Source: Deltaproteobacteria bacterium (GTDB taxonomy: Bacteria > Desulfobacterota > Desulfarculia > Adiutricales > Adiutricaceae). From it: a stretch of DNA of 10,001 bases. The stretch covers positions 1-10,001 of the forward strand of contig JAITLH010000267.1 of NCBI GenBank assembly GCA_031277995.1. The letters are read 5' to 3'. Every line of letters begins with the position of its first letter. Within the stretch, counting starts at the first letter, position 1. The position numbers were made by a program, and so were the translations under genes. Below, one piece after another: positions 1 to 6,415 of the stretch. The notes beneath the pieces are model-generated. The model was not told where the DNA came from. It made no database searches and saw only the letters and a list, made by a program, of their open reading frames with translations.

Positions 1-1056
1 CCCGGTAAAATCGGCCGCTGGAAACCTAACCCCCTGGGGTTATACGATACCGTCGGAAACGTTTCGGAAATGGTCTCGAGCCCCTTTAGGATGATTAAAC
101 ATAAAAGGGTTCACGGCGCGGCCGGGGGCTTTGTCGCCAAAGGCGGATCGTTTTCCCAGGAATATGATTTGATAACCCCCGGTTACCGGTTCGAACGTTC
201 TTTGGTCTATGCCGATGGGCCGGCGAAATCCAATGATCTGGGGTTCAGGTTGGTCGTGGCCGCCCCGGAGGCCGTTTCCTCGGTCGGAAAGCAAAAGGAA
301 ATAAACCAATCCTTTAGCGTTTTGAAGCTGGTGGATTTTGGCGGACCCGGCCAAGGCGACAAAGACCAAGGAGACAAAGACCAGGCCGACAAAGACCAGG
401 CCAAAAGAACCCCGGCCAAAAAGATGGTCGACGAGGAAAAATTCAATGGCATCCAGGACAAGTTGCCCCTGGAAAAAATAAACGTTTTGCTGGAAACGGC
501 CGTGGACCCAGACCAAGCCGCGCTTTTTGAGTCGCTTAGGGCCGACATCCAGGGCCTTAATTTCAACCAAAAGCAAAGCGCCGAAACGGCCATCAAAACC
601 AATTGCCGAAACTTACTGTTTATGGTTTATTCCATCTACAATACCGAAAAAAGGCGCCTGGACGCCTTGGCCAACGCCGAGGTCTCCAAGGCCATGTTGG
701 CCGAATTGGCCACCTTTAGCCAAGCCGAAAGGGACCGGGACAAAGAACAATACCAAACCGTGACCGAAAACCACCAAAGGTACGTCGAGCAAAACCTCAA
801 ACTGGCCCAGGACTTCGAAGAGGCCATGGTCAAGGAGTTTCACCATTACCTGGAGCTTTTGAGTAAACACGACGGTTTTGACTCTCTTGAGGTCAATAGC
901 CTAATGCTCTTAATCTTTCAGGACATCAAAGGCGACGACTTTTACGCCACGACCATGCGCCGGGCCTTCCAGCAAGTCAATACCGATTTGGGCAATTGGC
1001 GCATGGGAAAACGCGACCTCATAACCGTCGAGGCCATCCTAAAAAATTCCATTTAA
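1..1056 (+). CDS. FGE/SUMF1-like domain protein with charged repeat and helical C-terminal region (5' end outside window)
   Basis: The frame is open from the first base, so the gene begins upstream; 351 residues are visible. Visible residues 9-24 (PNPLGLYDTVGNVSEM), the KGGSF motif near 47-51 and GFR at 81-83 match the C-terminal part of the formylglycine-generating-enzyme/SUMF1 fold (PF03781). True FGEs carry two active-site cysteines just after the RGGS motif. This segment has none, so a sulfatase-activating role is unlikely and the fold may serve binding, as in many bacterial SUMF1-like proteins. Residues 119-133 are three GDKDQ-type repeats. After a Lys/Ala-rich linker, about residues 180-350 are strongly helical and charged, with coiled-coil character around 220-287. 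I do not recognise this C-terminal region. The next gene is a lipoprotein 458 bases downstream, beyond a long AT-rich gap, so co-transcription is uncertain. Fold assignment is fairly sure; function is unknown. Confidence 0.8.
   Translation, partial: PGKIGRWKPNPLGLYDTVGNVSEMVSSPFRMIKHKRVHGAAGGFVAKGGSFSQEYDLITPGYRFERSLVYADGPAKSNDLGFRLVVAAPEAVSSVGKQKEINQSFSVLKLVDFGGPGQGDKDQGDKDQADKDQAKRTPAKKMVDEEKFNGIQDKLPLEKINVLLETAVDPDQAALFESLRADIQGLNFNQKQSAETAIKTNCRNLLFMVYSIYNTEKRRLDALANAEVSKAMLAELATFSQAERDRDKEQYQTVTENHQRYVEQNLKLAQDFEEAMVKEFHHYLELLSKHDGFDSLEVNSLMLLIFQDIKGDDFYATTMRRAFQQVNTDLGNWRMGKRDLITVEAILKNSI
355..399 (+). repeat. Three tandem 15-bp units encoding GDKDQ/GDKDQ/ADKDQ
   Basis: Three consecutive 15-bp units (355-369, 370-384, 385-399) encode GDKDQ, GDKDQ and ADKDQ. 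They differ at only a few bases. The unit is a multiple of three, so copy number can change without breaking the frame. It sits between the FGE-like domain and the helical region and probably acts as a hydrophilic linker. Confidence 0.85.
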
Positions 1057-1090
1057 CCTTTGGCCAAATGGGCCATGACTTCCGGCCTTG

Positions 1091-1111
1091 GCCCGAGCGG
1101 GGCGAAGTTTT
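1091..1111 (+). terminator. Weak candidate terminator after the FGE-like gene
   Basis: A 4-bp GCCC/GGGC stem (1091-1094 with 1100-1103, loop GAGCG) is followed four bases later by TTTT at 1108-1111. It lies about 35 bases past the stop codon at 1054-1056. The stem is short and the T run is brief. A second, AT-only hairpin (GTTTAA 1120-1125 with TTAAAC 1131-1136) follows. Termination here is plausible but not strong. Confidence 0.25.
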
Positions 1112-1425
1112 CGGCCGACGTTTAAGTTTTTTAAACTCAATTCATCTTTTGGGTGGGTTTTTTTTAATTTGACTAACTTGTTAAAAAAAAGTAAATTAAC
1201 GTAATTTCCATTCTTTCGAGTTGACCTTGATCGTCGTCCGTTTGGAGTCAAGGATGTCGTGGATATTGGTTGGTTTAAGGGTAAAGTTAACAAGAAAACG
1301 AGATTGGTTATAAAAATATAGATTTTAATTTCTAAAAAGTTTGGCCAAGTGGGGACCTTATTGGATTGGGCCTTATCTTTTGGAAAATTTTTAGAAAATT
1401 TTTGGAAATTATGATGTCTATTTTT

Positions 1426-1449
1426 ATGATCATTACGTAATTTTATTAT
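1426..1449 (+). promoter_or_regulatory. Candidate -10 box with overlapping palindromes (possible operator)
   Basis: TATTAT at 1444-1449 matches five of six bases of the sigma70 -10 consensus, but no good -35 box lies 16-18 bases upstream (1421-1426 is TTTTTA). Two perfect palindromes precede it and overlap by two bases: ATGATCAT (1426-1433) and ATTACGTAAT (1432-1441). That position suits a regulator site, and an activator could compensate for the poor -35. A start near 1456 would place the 1461-1485 stem-loop at the 5' end of the message. This is inference from position only. Confidence 0.3.
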
Positions 1450-1460
1450 GTATATTTAGA

Positions 1461-1485
1461 ACAAACAAAAATAGGCTTTGTTTGT
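1461..1485 (+). promoter_or_regulatory. Perfect 9-bp inverted repeat in the lipoprotein leader
   Basis: ACAAACAAA (1461-1469) and TTTGTTTGT (1477-1485) are exact reverse complements separated by seven bases (AATAGGC). The element ends 13 bases before the ribosome binding site of the lipoprotein gene. It may be a 5' mRNA stem-loop or an operator; the sequence does not decide between them. No T run follows directly, so it is not a typical terminator. Confidence 0.5.
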
Positions 1486-1514
1486 CAAAACCATTCTTGA
1501 AAGGATTGAAATTC

Positions 1515-2357
1515 ATGAAAATGAACAGTCTCCAAAACAGGCATTTCGTCTTGACCTTGGTCTTCCTTTTCGTGGCTTCCACGTTTCTGGCCGCGGGCTG
1601 CGGATCCAAGTACGGGCCCAAGACGGTTAAGGTCAACTATTACCCGCAATGCTACCAGCCCATCGATCAGTTGAGGGCGGCCGAGGAAAAGGTCAAAAAA
1701 GACATGATTACCGGGGCGGCTTTGGGCGCCATAACCGGGGCCGTGGTTGGCATCGCCTCGACCGGTAGCGCCAGGGGCGCCGCCGTGGGCGCCGGCATCG
1801 GCCTCATCGCCGGTTTGGCCGGATCGTATTTGATTTCCAGCGCCGTCCAGGACAAGGCCTTAAAGGACCGCTTGGCCGCTTACAACACTTCCATGGACTC
1901 CCAGACCAACAACCTTAACATCGCCGTCAAATACGCCAAAATTTCCTGCGATTGCTACGAAGCCGAGTACAAAAAACTAAACGCCAGCTATCAAAGGGGC
2001 CAAATCAGCAAGGAAGAAATGCTGGTCCGTTTAAAGGAGATTAGGGACGGGAATAACGACGCCATCACCGTTTTGAAGGTTTTCAAGGCCGACGCCGTCA
2101 AGCATACCGAGACCTTCGCCCAGATCTACAAAATGGAGCAAAGCCGCTCCAGTGACAAGCTTAGTAGGTCGCAAATTAACTCCCTTAGGAAGAAGGAAGC
2201 CGCCCACACCAAGGCCGAAAAAGCCGTGGACTCGCGCCTAACCTTGGCCACCAAGCTTGGTCAGGACATCGACAATTCGACCAAGCAATTGCAAACCGCC
2301 GACAAGGGACACCTGCTGGCCCTTTCCGGCGACGACCATACCGCCCACGTCAGGTAA
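1515..2357 (+). CDS. Glycine-zipper lipoprotein with helical C-terminal region
   Basis: The predicted product has 280 residues. The ATG at 1515 is chosen because GAAAGGA at 1499-1505 is a good Shine-Dalgarno nine bases upstream; an in-frame TTG at 1482 lies inside the leader stem-loop. Residues 1-28 form a signal peptide with a basic start, a hydrophobic core (about 11-25) and a lipobox LAAGC, with lipidated Cys29. The next residues (Gly-Ser) lack an inner-membrane retention Asp, which favours outer-membrane sorting. Residues 66-106 are a glycine zipper (spaced Gly/Ala, about 40 residues), a motif that packs or inserts in membranes and occurs in Gram-negative outer-membrane lipoproteins. Residues 107-280 are charged and mostly helical, with a Cys-Asp-Cys at 145-147 and another Cys at 46. 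I do not recognise the C-terminal half, so the specific function is unknown. A strong terminator follows, suggesting a monocistronic unit or the end of one. Confidence 0.88.
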   Translation: MKMNSLQNRHFVLTLVFLFVASTFLAAGCGSKYGPKTVKVNYYPQCYQPIDQLRAAEEKVKKDMITGAALGAITGAVVGIASTGSARGAAVGAGIGLIAGLAGSYLISSAVQDKALKDRLAAYNTSMDSQTNNLNIAVKYAKISCDCYEAEYKKLNASYQRGQISKEEMLVRLKEIRDGNNDAITVLKVFKADAVKHTETFAQIYKMEQSRSSDKLSRSQINSLRKKEAAHTKAEKAVDSRLTLATKLGQDIDNSTKQLQTADKGHLLALSGDDHTAHVR

Positions 2358-2373
2358 GCTTGGCGCTTTTTTC

Positions 2374-2394
2374 GCCCCCCGCGAGGGGCCTTTT
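2374..2394 (+). terminator. Short GC hairpin with GCGA tetraloop just after the lipoprotein stop
   Basis: CCCC (2377-2380) pairs with GGGG (2385-2388) across a GCGA loop of the stable GNRA class, followed by CC and TTTT at 2391-2394. It begins less than 20 bases after the stop codon. The stem is only four base pairs and the T run only four, so it may be an auxiliary terminator in front of the stronger one at 2398-2450. Confidence 0.35.
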
Positions 2395-2397
2395 ACG

Positions 2398-2450
2398 CCC
2401 GATTGGGTTTGGGGCTTGACCCCGGCCCCAATCGGGTGATTTTTCTGGTT
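2398..2450 (+). terminator. Intrinsic terminator downstream of the lipoprotein gene
   Basis: CCCGATTGGG (2398-2407) and CCCAATCGGG (2427-2436) are perfect inverted repeats. A second stem GGGG/CCCC (2411-2414 with 2420-2423) lies inside the loop. T-rich sequence follows directly (TTTTT at 2440-2444, then six T at 2449-2454). This is a classic rho-independent arrangement about 40 bases past the lipoprotein stop. Confidence 0.75.
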
Positions 2451-2477
2451 TTTTCCCTTTCGTTAGACTTTCCCTTG

Positions 2478-2496
2478 CCCCGCTTTTTTCGCGGGG
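2478..2496. repeat. GC hairpin with T6 loop in the intergenic spacer
   Basis: CCCCGC (2478-2483) pairs with GCGGGG (2491-2496) around a TTTTTTC loop. The 12-base word CGCTTTTTTCGC at 2481-2492 also occurs at 2364-2375, and a related T6 word occurs at 2513-2525. It is not followed by a T run, so it is not an obvious terminator. The rest of 2497-2608 is GC-rich and non-coding in appearance, with a further inverted repeat GGCCGCG/CGCGGCC at 2587-2593 and 2600-2606. Confidence 0.4.
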
Positions 2497-2609
2497 ACTT
2501 CCCTTTCGAGAGCGAGTTTTTTCGTTCGCCCGGCGCCCATGGGCCCAGGGGCGGCCAGCTTGGGCCGGGCCTAAGTTTTGGGGCCAGGCCGCGCGGCCCC
2601 GCGGCCGTC

Positions 2610-2638
2610 TTGACGAAGTCGGTTGGCTGGGCCATAAT
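2610..2638 (+). promoter_or_regulatory. Sigma70-type promoter for the cheX-like/addB/addA unit
   Basis: TTGACG (2610-2615) and CATAAT (2633-2638) each match five of six consensus bases and are separated by exactly 17 bases. Transcription would start near 2645, about 20 bases before the first ATG of the CheX-like gene. It lies downstream of the lipoprotein terminator, as expected for a new transcription unit. No activity data are available. Confidence 0.55.
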
Positions 2639-2664
2639 AGGGTAGCGACTTATCGTCACCAATC

Positions 2665-3216
2665 ATGCCAATGTCATTCCCCGCAAATGGAGATAAAGTG
2701 TACCATCGCTGGGCAGAAATATTGGGCCATCACGCGGCCAAAGTCTTTCAAATCATGAGCGGCCTTTTTCCCGAACGCCTCGAGATCGTCGAGGCCGACA
2801 TCGACGGGGGGCCCAGGTATCCCCTGGGGGTCAGGGTCGATTTTTCCGGCCGAAACGATAGCGACAACGCCGTCCGGGGCTTTTTCGTTTGCGCTTTCGA
2901 CGCCATCGAATCGGCCGCCGACATCGCCTCGGCCATCGCCATAAAACTGGGCCTGGCCCCCCCGCCGCCGGGCGACGCGACGGACATCGATAACGTTTTG
3001 GGCGAGTTTTTAAACATCGTCATAGGGCTTACCTGTTCGGCCTGGGCCGAGCACGGTTTGGTGACCGAGTTTGACCCGCCCCAGACCCTATCGACCCATA
3101 AAAAGGACGCCTCCTTGGTTTGGGCCAAGGCTTACCATCTGACCATGACCATTGAAAACCATCCGGCCGTCTCCATTTTTTTGGTCTTTTTGCCGGAAAC
3201 CCCCACCCAAGCCTAA
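2665..3216 (+). CDS. CheX-like chemotaxis phosphatase domain protein
   Basis: The product has 183 residues from ATG 2665. It resembles the single-domain CheX/CheC-CheX-FliY family, whose members remove phosphate from CheY-type response regulators or act as regulatory domains. The visible signature is GEFLNIVIG at 113-121: Glu114 and Asn117 form the E-x2-N pair that acts in CheX-type dephosphorylation. A helix and AEHG (128-131) follow, then Pro138-139. The C-terminal strand (about 168-176, VSIFLVFLP) also fits the family. The residue four before Glu114 is Asn110 rather than the Asp/Ser of the CheC motif. The start is uncertain: ATG 2665 has no Shine-Dalgarno, whereas GTG 2698 has GGAG five bases upstream and would shorten the protein by 11 residues. 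The next gene is addB, 118 bases downstream with no strong terminator between. No other chemotaxis gene is visible, so its partner is unknown. Confidence 0.75.
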   Translation: MPMSFPANGDKVYHRWAEILGHHAAKVFQIMSGLFPERLEIVEADIDGGPRYPLGVRVDFSGRNDSDNAVRGFFVCAFDAIESAADIASAIAIKLGLAPPPPGDATDIDNVLGEFLNIVIGLTCSAWAEHGLVTEFDPPQTLSTHKKDASLVWAKAYHLTMTIENHPAVSIFLVFLPETPTQA

Positions 3217-3226
3217 GATCCGCCGG

Positions 3227-3278
3227 GGTAACCCAGAGGGGCGATCGAGCGGCCTGGGCAACCCGCAGAGGCGATTGA
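3227..3278 (+). repeat. Imperfect 22-bp direct repeat between the CheX-like gene and addB
   Basis: The 22-bp stretch at 3227-3248 (beginning GGTAACCC and ending GCGATCGA) recurs with a few changes at 3257-3278 (GGCAACCC to GCGATTGA), offset by 30 bases. The core words are AACCC and GAGG/GGGGCGAT. The role is unknown; it may be leftover duplication or a binding site pair in the addB leader. Confidence 0.45.
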
Positions 3279-3296
3279 CGTTTTTTCCGGAGCCAG

Positions 3297-3334
3297 GCGG
3301 CCCCGGCCCAGGCGGCCGGGGCCGCGGAGAGTCG
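3297..3334 (+). promoter_or_regulatory. All-GC hairpin abutting the addB ribosome binding site
   Basis: GCGGCCCCGG (3297-3306) and CCGGGGCCGC (3316-3325) form a perfect 10-bp stem with a nine-base loop. The Shine-Dalgarno GGAGA (3326-3330) starts on the very next base and the addB ATG is at 3335. The ribosome binding site lies outside the stem but within the footprint of an initiating ribosome, so the hairpin could lower or gate addB translation. No T run follows, so it is not a terminator. Confidence 0.5.
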
Positions 3335-6300
3335 ATGACCACCGAGAAACAACCAAATTGGAAAGAGCTTTTTTCCTCTTCGAATTTCTCCGGCGACCTG
3401 CTTTTTATCGTGCCCACGGAAACGGTGCGAAATCTGGTCGCCCAGGAAATTCTCGCCGATAAGGAAGTTATTTTGGGCCCCCGGGTCATGACCTTTAACT
3501 TACTGGAAAAACAGCTCTCCGACGAGATGGGGCCTTCCACCATCGGCTTTTTGTTGAGGCTAATGGCCCTAAACGCCGTGGCCGCGGATTATTGGGAACC
3601 CTTGAATTTGCCGGGAACGCCCACCCCCAGCCGCACCATCGAGGTGGCCAGGCAGCTAGGCGACGGGCTCGACCGGCTAAGGCTGGCCGGGATAAGTTGG
3701 GACACCTTGGAGAGCTTTGAGCCCAAGGAAGTGACCGGCATTTTGGCCAAAAACTGCCGCCGTTACGACGCCTGGCTGGGTAACCGCGACGACGAGTTCA
3801 CCCGGCGCTATAAGCTCCTGGAGGCTTTGAAAGACGGGCGGAAATTTAAGGCCCTGGAAGGGGTCGATACCATCCATTGCCGCCATTCCAAAAGGCTTTC
3901 GCCCTTCGAGGCCGAGTTGATTAAGGCCCTGGCCGTCCACAGAAAGGTCGAGCTGAAGATGTCGGCCCCCAAATGGCTTTTGGAGGAAAAGATCCCGCCG
4001 GGCACGAGTTACCACCGTTTGCGCTTCATTAGGGATCTGGAAAGATCCGGGAGCCCCGGCTTAAATTTGAGCTGGCTGGATTTGGAGGATTCCCTTAACC
4101 GCAAGATTCCCCCGGCCCTCAAATACGCCTCGGAAAACCTTTTTGGCCCCGTCCCCACCCAAAGCGCCCCCGATCCCACCGGGGTCCTTTCCATCATGGC
4201 CGTTCCGACCAAGTACCATGAGGTCGAGGAAGTGGGCCGCAAGCTTAAGGCCTTACTGGTTAAGGGAGTGCCCTCGTATCGGGTGGCCCTGGCCGTGCCC
4301 AACGTTTCCCTTTGGCTTCCGAGCATATTGGACGTGGCCAGGCGCTTTGGTTTGCCGTTGCACTATCCCCGGGGGGCCCCCTTGTCCTCTTACCCCCCGG
4401 TCACGGCCCTTTTGGATTTAATTGGCCTGTGGGGTTCCAACTGGGAGGTGACCAGGATCCTAAAGGTCTTGGAGTCGCCTTATTTTGACTTTGAACTCGA
4501 GGGCGATCTAAGGCCTTACATCTACGAGATCGGCATCTCCGACGATCGGGCCTCGGGCGGCTTTAAGGTCAACTACGATAAGATCGTCGATCCGGTCTTA
4601 AAGGAAAGGCTAAAACCGGCTTACTTGGCCATTAGCCGCCTAAAGCACGCCGAAATGAACCTTTTGGCCGCGAAGACTTGGAAGTCCTTTAGGGATAGGC
4701 TCCAAAGCATACTGACCGGTTTTCGCTGGCCCGGCGACCCCATAACCGAACCCCCGACCAAAGACGGCGAATACCACTTTTGGGTGCGGACCTCGACCGA
4801 TTTTAGGGCCGTGCAATCCATGGCCGATCACGTTGGCGTTTTGTTCGACACCTTGGTTACCAGCCAGCACACCCCGGCCGTCAGTTTGGATTCCTTCAAG
4901 CTTTGGCTAAACGCCTACCTGGCGCACGTCTCTTTTGAGATCCACGGCGGCCACAACATGGGGATCAAGGTACTTAATTACTTGGATCTTCACGGGGCTT
5001 TTTTCGAGGCCCTGTTTTTGATGGGCCTAAACGACAAGGTCTTCCCCGCGGCCAGGCCCGAGCCTTGTTGGTGGCCCGAGACGCTGGTGGAGGGTTTGGC
5101 CAAAACCGCCCTGGGCCGCAGGCTATGGTACACCGCCTCGGAAAACTACCACAAAGAAGAAGACATAGTCGCCCAGGCCCTGGCCCAGGCCAACCAGGTG
5201 ACCATTTCTTACCAGACCTCAACCGAGGACATCCGCCCGGCCCTGCCGTCGCCGGTGGTAGAAAGCCTAATCGATCTTTTTCCCGAGGGCGTCCTAAAGG
5301 TCGAGCGGCCCGGCTGGCCCTTGCCGCCCCCGGCCGAAAGGGTCTGCGACCCGGGGGAACTTTGGCTAAACCTGGTGGTAAACCATCCGACCAAAAAAGC
5401 CCCCGAGCTTTTTACCCAGGTCTCCAGAAGGCCCCACGACGATTCCGAGGGTTTGTGGGCCTCGATCTGGGCCCGGCGAAAGTCCTTGGGCCTGGTCCAG
5501 GAAAAACTTCGTCCCGAACAGCTCCAAGCCTGGATGGCCAGCCTCGACCAATACGAGGATAGGCCATCTTTTAGCGTCCGGCACCTAACCACCTTTTCCG
5601 ATTGCCCCCGAAGCTTTTGGTACAAAGAGATTTTGAAACTTAGCTTCTGGCCCGGCCCCTTGGAACACTGGACGTCGGCCGATCAGGGCGAGGTCTTGCA
5701 CCAAACCCTGGAGCGTTTCCTTAACCCCACGGTCAGGCGGGAAACCAAAGACTACGGGCCCAGTAGGCTCAGGTACATTTTTTGGGAAGTCATCCACCGC
5801 CATTACTGCTATAAGCCCGTGGGCCGAAAACCCATCTTTGACGCCCTGTCCCTAAAACTCGAGGCCGCCCTGATGGCCTGGATAGAACGGCACAAAGACT
5901 TGGCCAAGGCCGAGATAGCCGCCATAGAATGGTCCTTTGGGGCCAGGCAAGGTAACCAGGCCGCGCCTTTCAAAATCGATTCGCCCTCGGGTTCGTTCTA
6001 TCTCACGGGCCGGGTGGATCGGGTGGACCGCGAAAGCGGCCACGTGGTCGTGAGGGACTACAAAACCAACCGCAGCGCCTATTACGACGCGGGCGGCAAA
6101 AAGCCCGCCGAGGGGCGCCGCCCCACCTGGCACTACCCCATGATCCTTTACGCCTTGGCGGCCAAGGAAAATTTCCGGGCCGAGGCCGAGGCGGTCATCG
6201 AGTTTGTCGATCCCCGGGAAGGGCAAGACCAGCTCTGGGTCGAGCCGGGCGAACCGGCCGAGTTCTCCGAACTTTGGGAAGCCCTCCTTTCGGGCGATCT

Positions 6301-6415
6301 GACCACCCAGCCCAATAGCAAAAATTGCGATTCCTGCGCCTATTTTCGCCTGTGCCGCCCGCATTCGCGCATCGGCCTAGGTAGGGGCGACGCCGACGAA
6401 AGCCCGGCCGAATGA
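3335..6415 (+). CDS. addB: AddB-type subunit of the AddAB helicase-nuclease
   Basis: The product has 1026 residues, close to usual AddB length. ATG 3335 is chosen for GGAG five bases upstream, although the frame is open further 5'. The N-terminus (DLLFIVPTET at about 21-30, then a TF-x2-L motif) matches the inactivated helicase domain. There is no GxxGxGK Walker A, so ATP hydrolysis would rest with AddA. GLNDKVFP in the middle is a typical AddB/RecC-like motif. The C-terminal nuclease shows GEVLHQTLERF, Asp895 (GRVDRVD), and Asp908-Tyr-Lys910, the PD-(D/E)XK core. Cys757, Cys998, Cys1001 and Cys1007 (one Cys, then C-x2-C-x5-C) form the Fe-S staple known from AddB. With AddA it would resect double-strand breaks in the cytoplasm, cutting one of the two strands, and prepare recombination. 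The stop codon overlaps an ATG (ATGA), and the last 74 bases are duplicated immediately downstream. Confidence 0.9.
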   Translation: MTTEKQPNWKELFSSSNFSGDLLFIVPTETVRNLVAQEILADKEVILGPRVMTFNLLEKQLSDEMGPSTIGFLLRLMALNAVAADYWEPLNLPGTPTPSRTIEVARQLGDGLDRLRLAGISWDTLESFEPKEVTGILAKNCRRYDAWLGNRDDEFTRRYKLLEALKDGRKFKALEGVDTIHCRHSKRLSPFEAELIKALAVHRKVELKMSAPKWLLEEKIPPGTSYHRLRFIRDLERSGSPGLNLSWLDLEDSLNRKIPPALKYASENLFGPVPTQSAPDPTGVLSIMAVPTKYHEVEEVGRKLKALLVKGVPSYRVALAVPNVSLWLPSILDVARRFGLPLHYPRGAPLSSYPPVTALLDLIGLWGSNWEVTRILKVLESPYFDFELEGDLRPYIYEIGISDDRASGGFKVNYDKIVDPVLKERLKPAYLAISRLKHAEMNLLAAKTWKSFRDRLQSILTGFRWPGDPITEPPTKDGEYHFWVRTSTDFRAVQSMADHVGVLFDTLVTSQHTPAVSLDSFKLWLNAYLAHVSFEIHGGHNMGIKVLNYLDLHGAFFEALFLMGLNDKVFPAARPEPCWWPETLVEGLAKTALGRRLWYTASENYHKEEDIVAQALAQANQVTISYQTSTEDIRPALPSPVVESLIDLFPEGVLKVERPGWPLPPPAERVCDPGELWLNLVVNHPTKKAPELFTQVSRRPHDDSEGLWASIWARRKSLGLVQEKLRPEQLQAWMASLDQYEDRPSFSVRHLTTFSDCPRSFWYKEILKLSFWPGPLEHWTSADQGEVLHQTLERFLNPTVRRETKDYGPSRLRYIFWEVIHRHYCYKPVGRKPIFDALSLKLEAALMAWIERHKDLAKAEIAAIEWSFGARQGNQAAPFKIDSPSGSFYLTGRVDRVDRESGHVVVRDYKTNRSAYYDAGGKKPAEGRRPTWHYPMILYALAAKENFRAEAEAVIEFVDPREGQDQLWVEPGEPAEFSELWEALLSGDLTTQPNSKNCDSCAYFRLCRPHSRIGLGRGDADESPAE

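Larger units (their letters stand above)
1112..1514. other. AT-rich non-coding region upstream of the lipoprotein gene
   Basis: This stretch is clearly richer in A and T than the flanking genes, with long A and T runs (for example 1158-1167 and 1183-1190). I see no credible gene on either strand. It contains a possible TTGACT (1169-1174) with a 17-base spacer to TAAATT (1192-1197). It also has phased A/T tracts at 1382-1410, overlapping palindromes at 1426-1441, a -10-like TATTAT at 1444-1449 and a stem-loop at 1461-1485. The simplest reading is a long regulatory region for the lipoprotein gene. A small RNA cannot be excluded from sequence alone. Confidence 0.5.

Noticed and set aside
40..576. 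Minus-strand open frame of 178 codons opposite the FGE-like gene
   Set aside because: It is antisense to a frame with clear FGE-fold motifs; its Val/Phe-rich repeats are just the complement of the GDKDQ repeat.
1482..1514. TTG start for the lipoprotein at 1482
   Set aside because: It lies in the right arm of the leader stem-loop and lacks a ribosome binding site, while ATG 1515 has GAAAGGA at good spacing and gives a normal signal peptide.
2403..2645. Plus-strand 80-codon open frame in the spacer before the CheX-like gene
   Set aside because: It starts inside the terminator stem with TTG, has no ribosome binding site, is low-complexity Gly/Pro/Phe, and runs through the promoter.
2393..2662. 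Minus-strand 89-codon open frame in the same spacer
   Set aside because: It is composed of Pro/Lys/Arg/Gly low-complexity sequence from GC-rich hairpins, spans the terminator and promoter, and shows no domain.
3252..3286. Possible terminator between the CheX-like gene and addB
   Set aside because: The GCCTGGG/CCC..AGGC stem is bulged and the T6 run (3281-3286) is eight bases away, so it is a poor intrinsic terminator.
3152..3334. Upstream extension of addB to the first in-frame ATG at 3152
   Set aside because: It would overlap the CheX-like gene and add a Pro/Gly/Arg-rich stretch unlike AddB; ATG 3335 has a proper Shine-Dalgarno.
5065..5562. Plus-strand 165-codon open frame inside addB
   Set aside because: It is an out-of-frame shadow of a gene with strong motifs on both sides; the product is Gly/Pro/Arg low-complexity.
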